This document shows, one piece after another, positions 1 through 5,103 of a stretch of DNA of 7,977 bases (its first letter is position 1; the number at the start of each line of letters is the position of its first letter). Under the pieces are notes generated by a model. It saw only the letters and a list, made by a program, of their open reading frames with translations. It made no database searches and was not told the origin of the DNA. The translations under genes were made by a program, and so were the position numbers. Source of the stretch: Desulfobacteraceae bacterium (GTDB lineage Bacteria; Desulfobacterota; Desulfobacteria; Desulfobacterales; JAABRJ01); contig JAABRJ010000542.1 in NCBI GenBank assembly GCA_011390985.1, positions 1 to 7,977 of the forward strand, written 5' to 3'.

Positions 1-18
1 TTTGGGTGTGGCGAAAGG

Positions 19-78
19 GGGCCCGGCAGCTTCTGCGGTTGTTGCCGCACAGCAGGGCCCGTTTCAGTTTCTTTTTTT
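19..78 (+). terminator. candidate intrinsic terminator for a plus-strand transcript from the left
   Basis: GGGCCC at 19-24 pairs with GGGCCC at 55-60, and TGCGG (34-38) pairs with CCGCA (45-49) around a TTGTTG loop, with an irregular internal loop between the two stems. A T-rich tail follows at 62-78, including seven T in a row at 72-78. This orientation fits the end of a gene that enters from beyond the left edge, convergent with the operon. The stem is imperfect, so this is tentative. Confidence 0.4.
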
Positions 79-180
79 ATTATGCGCCACCGGCAGCGCC
101 GTCAAGGGGTTCGTGCGGCCCCGGTCCTTCGATGGCACACTTCATCGCCATCCCCCCGCAAAAAAGGGCATTGCCTTCCT
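79..180. other. non-coding 3' flank of the operon
   Basis: No convincing gene between the permease stop and the left-edge hairpin. Just past the stop, the minus strand has a very small hairpin (GGC-AAT-GCC, 167-175) followed one base later by six T (160-165), which could be a weak terminator for the operon. The only minus-strand ORF here, 80-151, encodes 23 residues and is not credible as a gene. Confidence 0.4.
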
Positions 181-1392
181 TTACTCATGCCGCAGCGCCT
201 CGATCGGGTCCAGGCGTGCGGCCTTGCGGGCGGGGAAAAAGCCGAAGACCACCCCCACCGCTCCGGAGAAGACAAAGGCCGCCGCTACGACGCCGGGGTT
301 GAACACGAAGGGCATCCCCATCGAGCGCGCGCCCAGCCAAGCCGCCGCCAGCCCCAGTGCAATCCCGACCATCCCGCCGAAGACCGCCAGCACCACCGCC
401 TCCACCAGAAACTGCAGCAGGACCTCGCGCTCCAGGGCGCCGATGGCCAGTCGGGTGCCGATCTCGCGGGTGCGCTCGGTGACCGAGACCAGCATGATGT
501 TCATGATCCCGATTCCGCCCACCAGCAGGCTCACGGCCGCCACGGCCGCCAGCAGAGCGGTCAGCACCCGGGTGGTGCCGGTCAGGGTGGTGATGATCTC
601 CTTCATGTCGCGGATGTGGAAATCATCCTCCTCGCCGATCTTGATGCGGCGCCGTTCGCGCATCAGGTTTTCGGTGTCGGCCTGAACCTTTTCGGTGGGC
701 ACCCCGTCCATGGCCGAAAGGTAAATGATGGCGACATCCGTTTTGCCGGTGAAGCGCCGCTGCAAGGTCCTCAGAGGAACCAGGACCATATCGTCCTGGT
801 CGGTTCCAAAGCTCGACTGCCCCTTGGCTTCCAGCACCCCGATGACTTTGAAGGAAATCTTTCCCAGGCGGATGGTTGCGCCGAGGGGGTCCTCGCCGCC
901 AAAGAGCTGTTTTTCGACCGTGGCGCCCAGCAGGCAGACCGCCTTTCCGGCCCGCAGTTCGCCCTCGTTGAACATCCGCCCGGCAGCCAGGGCCCAGTCG
1001 CGAACGACCAGGAATTGGTTGGTGCTGCCGGTCACGGAGGTGGACCAGTTGACATTGCGGAAGATCGCTTGACGGGTGAAAGTGGCCGCCGGGGCCACGG
1101 CCTTGAGCCCGAAGACATCGCGTTCGATGGCCGCCGCGTCGGCCGCCTTGAAGGGTTTGGCGCCGGTGCGGGCGCCGCCCGGCATGCGGAACCCCTGTCC
1201 GGGGCGGACCTGGAGCATGTTGCTGCCCAGCTTGCCGATGTCGCCGGTGACTTTGGCGGTGGCGCCGCCGCCCAAGGTCACCATGGTAATCACAGCCGCC
1301 ACCCCGATCACGATACCCAGCACCGTCAGGGAGGAGCGCAGCCCATTGCGCAGGATTTCGCGCTGGGCCAGGCGGTAGGTTTCCCAGAGCAT
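181..1392 (-). CDS. MacB-like ABC transporter permease (FtsX family)
   Basis: Membrane subunit of a type VII (MacB-like mechanotransmission) ABC exporter. It is 403 aa with the MacB topology: amphipathic N-terminus (WETYRLAQREILRNGLRS), TM1 at about 20-42 (SLTVLGIVIGVAAVI), a large periplasmic domain (about 43-275), then TM2 at 276-302, TM3 at about 326-353 and TM4 at about 366-388. The hallmark stretch GGIGIMNIMLVSVTERTREI (292-311) and the C-terminal FFPARKAARLDPIEALRHE are very close to E. coli MacB. The periplasmic domain would contact the MacA-like adaptor, and ATP-driven bending of the TM helices would push periplasmic substrate into the channel. It is the last gene of the operon, ending in TAA. 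Length and conserved ends suggest an intact protein. Substrate unknown (macrolide, peptide, siderophore or lipid are all known for relatives). Confidence 0.95.
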   Translation of the reverse strand: MLWETYRLAQREILRNGLRSSLTVLGIVIGVAAVITMVTLGGGATAKVTGDIGKLGSNMLQVRPGQGFRMPGGARTGAKPFKAADAAAIERDVFGLKAVAPAATFTRQAIFRNVNWSTSVTGSTNQFLVVRDWALAAGRMFNEGELRAGKAVCLLGATVEKQLFGGEDPLGATIRLGKISFKVIGVLEAKGQSSFGTDQDDMVLVPLRTLQRRFTGKTDVAIIYLSAMDGVPTEKVQADTENLMRERRRIKIGEEDDFHIRDMKEIITTLTGTTRVLTALLAAVAAVSLLVGGIGIMNIMLVSVTERTREIGTRLAIGALEREVLLQFLVEAVVLAVFGGMVGIALGLAAAWLGARSMGMPFVFNPGVVAAAFVFSGAVGVVFGFFPARKAARLDPIEALRHE

Positions 1393-1401
1393 TGCAGTTC
1401 G

Positions 1402-1406
1402 CCTTT
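1402..1406 (-). promoter_or_regulatory. ribosome binding site of the permease
   Basis: AAAGG on the minus strand directly after the TAG stop of the ATPase and 9 nt before ATG at 1392. The 14-bp spacing implies one transcript and probably coupled translation of ATPase and permease. Confidence 0.5.
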
Positions 1407-2120
1407 CTATTCGGAACCGGCGGCGATGCGGCCGTCCAGGAAGTGAATCCGGCGGCGGGCGAAAGCCGCCATGTCGGGCTCGTGGGTCACCATGATGATG
1501 GTGATGCCGCGTTCGCGGTTGAACCCGGCGAGCAGGTTCATGATTTCCTGGCTGCGCGCCGAGTCCAGGTTCCCGGTCGGTTCATCGGCCAGCAGGACCT
1601 CGGGATGGCTGACAATCGCGCGCGCGATGGCCACGCGCTGCTGCTGCCCGCCGGAAAGCTCGCCCGGGGTGTGGGTCTCCCAGCCTTCCAGCCCCACCGC
1701 GGCCAAGGCCGCAAGGGCCTGGGCCTGCCGCTGACGCACGGGCAGCCCGCGGTAGATCAGGGGCAGCTCCACGTTTTCAAGGGCGGAGGTCCGGTTGAGG
1801 AGATTGAAGCCCTGAAAAACAAACCCCAGGTAATGGCGGCGCAGCAGCGCGCGCTGATCGCGGCTGAGGCGCCCGACGTTCACGCCCTCGAAGCGGTAGA
1901 CGCCGCCCGTGGGGGTGTCCAGACAGCCCAGGATGTTCATGCAGGTGGACTTGCCTGAACCGCTAGGCCCCATCACCGCCACGAACTCCCCGCGCCGGAT
2001 GCTGAGATCGATGCCGTTCAGGGCGCGCATGGCAGCATGGCCCTGCCCGTAAATCTTGGTCACCCCCCGAAGCTCGATCAGGACCGGCGGGGTTTCGCTG
2101 CTGGCTGCGGCCAGGTTCAT
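1407..2120 (-). CDS. MacB-like ABC transporter ATP-binding protein
   Basis: Cytoplasmic ATPase that would power the adjacent FtsX-type permease. It is 237 aa, the usual size for a stand-alone nucleotide-binding protein of this class. All motifs are present: Walker A GPSGSGKST (51-59), Q-loop Q103 in FVFQGFNLL, signature LSGGQQQ (155-161), Walker B VLLADEP (175-181) with catalytic E180, D-loop NLD (184-186) and H-loop H213 in VTHEP. The segments MNILGCLD (61-68) and ENVELPL (115-121) are typical of the MacB/LolD group. The start ATG overlaps the adaptor stop as ATGA and lacks a good ribosome binding site of its own, which favours coupled translation. In E. coli MacB this domain is fused to the membrane domain; here it is a separate protein ending in a TAG stop. 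Confidence 0.96.
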   Translation of the reverse strand: MNLAAASSETPPVLIELRGVTKIYGQGHAAMRALNGIDLSIRRGEFVAVMGPSGSGKSTCMNILGCLDTPTGGVYRFEGVNVGRLSRDQRALLRRHYLGFVFQGFNLLNRTSALENVELPLIYRGLPVRQRQAQALAALAAVGLEGWETHTPGELSGGQQQRVAIARAIVSHPEVLLADEPTGNLDSARSQEIMNLLAGFNRERGITIIMVTHEPDMAAFARRRIHFLDGRIAAGSE

Positions 2121-3412
2121 TTGGCCACACTGACCGCGCCGACCACCAGCGCCGTACCGGGCGCCAGGTCGCCACCGGTAACCACGGTGAAGGCGCCGTC
2201 GGTCGCGCCGACTGTCACTTCCGTCGGCACCGCCTGACCGTCCTTCAGCACCCAGACGCGCTGCCGTTTCCCGTCGCCTTTGGCCTCGGTCTCGGGGCGG
2301 GCGCCGCTGCGGGGCGGGCGGGGTATCAGCACCTCGAACAGCCCCCGTCCGCCGCCCTTTTCTTTCGGCTGCGGCGGCGTGAAACGCAGGGCGGCGTTGG
2401 GCACCAGCAGGACGTTTGCGATTTTCTGGATGGTGATATCCGCCGTGGCGGTCATCCCCGGCCGCAGGGCCAGATCCGGGTTGTCGACCTTGAGCACCGC
2501 CTTGTAGGTGACCACCCCGTCCGTGGTTTCCGAGCCGTAGCGCACCTGGGTGATCACGGCCTGAAAGGTCCGCTCGGGGTAGGCGTCGACGGTGAAGGTG
2601 GCAGTCTGCCCCTCCTGCACCAACCCCACGTCGGCCTCGTCGACATCCACCCGCAGCTCCATCTCGGCAAGGTCCTCGGCCAGGGTGAAGAGCACCGGCG
2701 CCTGCAGGGAGGCCGCGACGGTCTGGCCGGGGTCGACGCTGCGGGTGAGAACGATGCCGTCGACCGGCGAGGCGATGACGGCCTTTGCCAGATCGTTTTC
2801 ATCCGCAATCAGCGTGGCCTCGGCCTGCTGAATGGCGGCCTTGGCGACGGCTTCTTCTGCGCGGGCACGCTCAAGTTCGGCTTCGGCGCTCTCCAGCTCG
2901 CTTTCGGAGGCCGACCTTCCCCCCGAAAGCTGGCGGGCCTGCTGAATCCGCTTGAGGCTCTGCTGATTTTTGAGAAGCGTCGCCCGCGCCTGTTGCAGCT
3001 GCGCCCGCGCCGCAGCCAGCGCGGCGCGGGATTTCATCACGGCCGCCGCAAATTTAGTGTCGTCCAGATACGCCAGGGGCTGGCCCACCGTGACGCGCGC
3101 GTTGTAGTCAACCACCACGGTCCTGATGATCCCGGAAAGTTCGCTGCCCACCTCGACCTCGTTGGTGGGCGCCAGGTTGCCGGTGGCCGTGACGGTCACC
3201 GTCAGGTCCCCGCGTCGGATTTCCTGGGTCTGGTACTGCAGACCGTCGCCTGCGGACCGCTGCAGCCAGTAAGCCCCGACCGCCGCAACCAGCAGCACCA
3301 CGGCCGCGCCCCAGCCCAGCCAGCGCCACAGACGTCCGCCGCCACCGGTTTTGACGCCAAGCCCCAGGGTGCCGGATATATCCGGGGGCGTTTTCCGCAA
3401 ATCATCTTGCAT
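2117..3412 (-). CDS. MacA-like periplasmic adaptor (HlyD/RND-MFP family membrane fusion protein)
   Basis: Adaptor anchored in the inner membrane that bridges a MacB-type ABC transporter to a TolC-like channel. It is 431 aa; E. coli MacA is about 370. A short cytoplasmic N-terminus (residues 1-30, with PDISGTLGLG at 10-19) precedes one TM helix at about 31-50. The lipoyl domain is split between about 85-117 (with GSELSGII) and 212-232 (ASPVDGIVLTRSVDPGQTV). An Ala/Gln/Glu-rich coiled-coil hairpin of about 120-210 lies between the halves. A beta-barrel (about 250-330, with RPGMTATADI at 317-326) and a membrane-proximal domain (from 331) follow. Residues 345-384 are a Pro/Gly/basic insertion that accounts for much of the extra length. 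The hairpin tip keeps L162 and S169 with the spacing of the L and S of the AcrA RLS motif, but the Arg position appears to be Q158. The stop overlaps the ATPase start by 4 bp, so the two are probably translationally coupled. Adjacency to the ATPase and permease indicates a MacA role more than an RND adaptor role. Confidence 0.93.
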   Translation of the reverse strand: MQDDLRKTPPDISGTLGLGVKTGGGGRLWRWLGWGAAVVLLVAAVGAYWLQRSAGDGLQYQTQEIRRGDLTVTVTATGNLAPTNEVEVGSELSGIIRTVVVDYNARVTVGQPLAYLDDTKFAAAVMKSRAALAAARAQLQQARATLLKNQQSLKRIQQARQLSGGRSASESELESAEAELERARAEEAVAKAAIQQAEATLIADENDLAKAVIASPVDGIVLTRSVDPGQTVAASLQAPVLFTLAEDLAEMELRVDVDEADVGLVQEGQTATFTVDAYPERTFQAVITQVRYGSETTDGVVTYKAVLKVDNPDLALRPGMTATADITIQKIANVLLVPNAALRFTPPQPKEKGGGRGLFEVLIPRPPRSGARPETEAKGDGKRQRVWVLKDGQAVPTEVTVGATDGAFTVVTGGDLAPGTALVVGAVSVAK

Positions 3413-3418
3413 TTTTTT

Positions 3419-3423
3419 CCTCC
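3419..3423 (-). promoter_or_regulatory. strong Shine-Dalgarno of the MacA-like adaptor
   Basis: GGAGG on the minus strand, separated by six A residues from ATG at 3412. It is the best ribosome binding site in the window and fixes the start at MQDDLRK, ruling out a GTG-initiated extension from 3496. Confidence 0.8.
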
Positions 3424-3475
3424 GCCGGCAGAGGGGCCGATCACATCTCCGCCGCAGCGCCAACGGACAGCAGCA

Positions 3476-3500
3476 GCCGGCGAAAAAACAGATCACCGGC
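3476..3500 (-). other. stem-loop in the gap between outer-membrane factor and adaptor genes
   Basis: On the minus strand GCCGGTGA pairs with TCGCCGGC (8 bp with one G-U pair) around a 9-nt T-rich loop. It lies 15 nt past the stop of the outer-membrane factor, in the only intergenic gap of the operon longer than 70 bp. No T-tract follows the stem, so it does not look like an intrinsic terminator. I infer a possible mRNA processing or stability element separating the RND half from the ABC half. Function is not shown by the sequence. Confidence 0.45.
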
Positions 3501-3514
3501 AGATTGGGGCAGCC

Positions 3515-5035
3515 TTAAGAGGCCTTCGGCTTCCAAACGTCCCCACCACCATCTCCACCCGCCATCGAACGCCAGCCGCCGCCAAGGGCCTTGTAAAGAC
3601 GCACGAGATTGCCGGTCACCGCGCCCTCGGTGATCGCCAGTTCGTCCTGCAAGGTCAACAGCGATCGCTGGGCGATCAGGACGTTGCTGAAATCCACCAG
3701 CCCCGCCTTGTACTGCTCCTGGGCCAGCTGCACCGCCTTTCCCGCGGCGTCTGTCGCCAGGGTCAGCGATTCGCGTCGGAATTGTTCTTCGGCATAGGCC
3801 ACGAGGGCGTTTTCAACCTCCTCCAGGGCGATCAGCAGGGCGGATTCGTAGCGCATCAGGGCCTGCTCCTGAAGCGCGGACTGCACCTCGATGTTGCGGC
3901 GGATGGCACCGGCGTCGAACACATTCCAGCTGAAACTGGGCCCCAGGTTCCAGGTGCGGCTGGCATACTCCAGAAAATCTCCGGCGGCAAGCGATTCAAG
4001 CCCGATGCCGCCCGCCAGACTGAATTTCGGGTAAAGATCGGCCGTGGCCACCCCGATGCGGGCCGTTTGGGCCGCCAGGCTGCGCTCGGCGCGACGCACG
4101 TCAGGCCGGCGGCGCAGCGCATCGGCCGGCACCCCGACCGCCATCTGCAGCGGGGTCAGCGGAATCGGCCGGCGTTCGGCAAGCTCCGCGTGAACCGCAC
4201 CGGGCTGCTCGCCCAGCAGCACCGCCAGCCGGTTTTTAGCGGCCTCCAGACCGGCCCGCAATCTCGGGATCTGGGAACGGGTGCTTTCGAGGTTGAAAAG
4301 GGATTCCTGAAAGGCCAGTTCGCTGCTGAGACCGGCTTCATAGCGCGAGCGGGTCAGCCCGAAGGTCTCCTCCTGGGCGACGACATTGGCCTCGGCCACG
4401 TCCAGCCGGGCCTGGAAGGTCCGCGCCTCCACATAGTTGAGGGCCACTTCGGCCAGCAGGCTGACCATCACGTCGTGGAGTTCCTCCTGGCTGGCCTGTA
4501 GGTCCATCTCGGCGGCCTCGATGGAGCGCCGCACGCCGCCGAAAACGTCCAGCTCCCAGCCGGCGTCAAAGCCGGCCGTGTAAAAGTTGCCGGTCTCCCC
4601 GGAGCCGCGGTTTTCACTGCTGCGGCTGCGGGTGGCCGCGCCGGAGGCATCCAGGACGGGAAAAAGCGCCGCCGTGCTGATTCCCCGGCGCGCACGCGCT
4701 TCACGGACCCGCGCCCGGGCCTCGGCGAGGTCGAGGTTGCCCAGGGCAGCCCGCTCGACGAGGCGTGAGAGGTCCGGGTCGTTGAGGGTCACCCACCAGC
4801 GCGAGAGCGTCAGCGGGTCTGCGGGGGCCTCGCTCAAGCCCTTCTGAAGGTCCGTGTGCCAGGCCGTCGGCGGGTCGTCTTGCGGCCGCACATAGTCCGG
4901 TCCCACGGCCGCGCAAGCACCAAAGGTGAGGCAGGCTGCAGCGGCAAAGACCGCCAGCAGCCCGCAGGCGCAGCGGGACCGACGGCCGGCAGCCGGCTGT
5001 GGGTCGGGGCATGACTGGTGGATGCGTTTTTTCAT
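3515..5035 (-). CDS. outer-membrane efflux lipoprotein, TolC/OprM (NodT) family
   Basis: Trimeric outer-membrane channel that completes a tripartite pump. From this start it is 506 aa. Residues 24-41 form a hydrophobic signal segment ending in FGAC, so C41 is the likely lipidation site. It is followed by AVGPDYVRP, the typical mature start of OprM-like proteins; Phe at -3 is a slightly loose lipobox. Two outer-membrane efflux repeats follow: about 75-270 (with GWELDVFGG at 159-167 and RYEAGLSS at 231-238) and 300-485 (with LRRRPDVRRAE at 307-317, SWNVFDAG at 369-376 and QYKAGLVDFSNVL at 441-453). The tail is Gly-rich (485-498). I chose the start at 5035 because it has GAGAGA 7 nt upstream and opens with a basic MKKR. 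An in-frame ATG at 5104 would add 23 polar residues before the signal. It is the only outer-membrane factor in the window and may serve both the RND pump and the ABC exporter. Confidence 0.95.
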   Translation of the reverse strand: MKKRIHQSCPDPQPAAGRRSRCACGLLAVFAAAACLTFGACAAVGPDYVRPQDDPPTAWHTDLQKGLSEAPADPLTLSRWWVTLNDPDLSRLVERAALGNLDLAEARARVREARARRGISTAALFPVLDASGAATRSRSSENRGSGETGNFYTAGFDAGWELDVFGGVRRSIEAAEMDLQASQEELHDVMVSLLAEVALNYVEARTFQARLDVAEANVVAQEETFGLTRSRYEAGLSSELAFQESLFNLESTRSQIPRLRAGLEAAKNRLAVLLGEQPGAVHAELAERRPIPLTPLQMAVGVPADALRRRPDVRRAERSLAAQTARIGVATADLYPKFSLAGGIGLESLAAGDFLEYASRTWNLGPSFSWNVFDAGAIRRNIEVQSALQEQALMRYESALLIALEEVENALVAYAEEQFRRESLTLATDAAGKAVQLAQEQYKAGLVDFSNVLIAQRSLLTLQDELAITEGAVTGNLVRLYKALGGGWRSMAGGDGGGDVWKPKAS

Positions 5036-5042
5036 ATGCTTT

Positions 5043-5048
5043 TCTCTC
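5043..5048 (-). promoter_or_regulatory. ribosome binding site deciding the outer-membrane factor start
   Basis: The minus strand reads GAGAGA, then 7 nt, then ATG at 5035. This supports the shorter start of the outer-membrane lipoprotein over the in-frame ATG at 5104, although that upstream ATG also has a GAGG 7 nt before it inside the 3' end of the RND gene. Confidence 0.55.
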
Positions 5049-5103
5049 GATGAAATATCCGGTCTATGGCTTTTTTCGTTCCCGTTCGGCGGGGTCGCGC
5101 CCA

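Noticed and set aside
84..100. GCGCC repeated at 84-88 and 96-100
   Set aside because: It is a direct repeat and not an inverted one, so it forms no stem; five bases can recur by chance in GC-rich DNA.
80..151. Minus-strand mini-ORF of 23 codons after the permease (MAMKCAIEGPG...)
   Set aside because: Only a G-run directly abuts its ATG, the composition is unremarkable, and nothing indicates that it is translated.
82..1446. Long plus-strand open frame (454 codons) opposite the permease
   Set aside because: It is antisense to a clearly conserved FtsX-family permease and its translation is a low-complexity His/Gly/Asp/Gln-rich string, as expected for an antisense shadow in GC-rich DNA.
3413..3496. 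28-residue Cys/Arg-rich N-terminal extension of the adaptor from a GTG at 3496
   Set aside because: The GTG sits inside a stem-loop, and the ATG at 3412 has a perfect GGAGG at ideal spacing and gives a typical adaptor N-terminus.
2993..4501. Plus-strand open frame of 502 codons opposite the adaptor and outer-membrane factor
   Set aside because: It spans two well-supported minus-strand genes and the gap between them, and shows Gly/Arg/Gln/His-rich composition and no recognisable domain.
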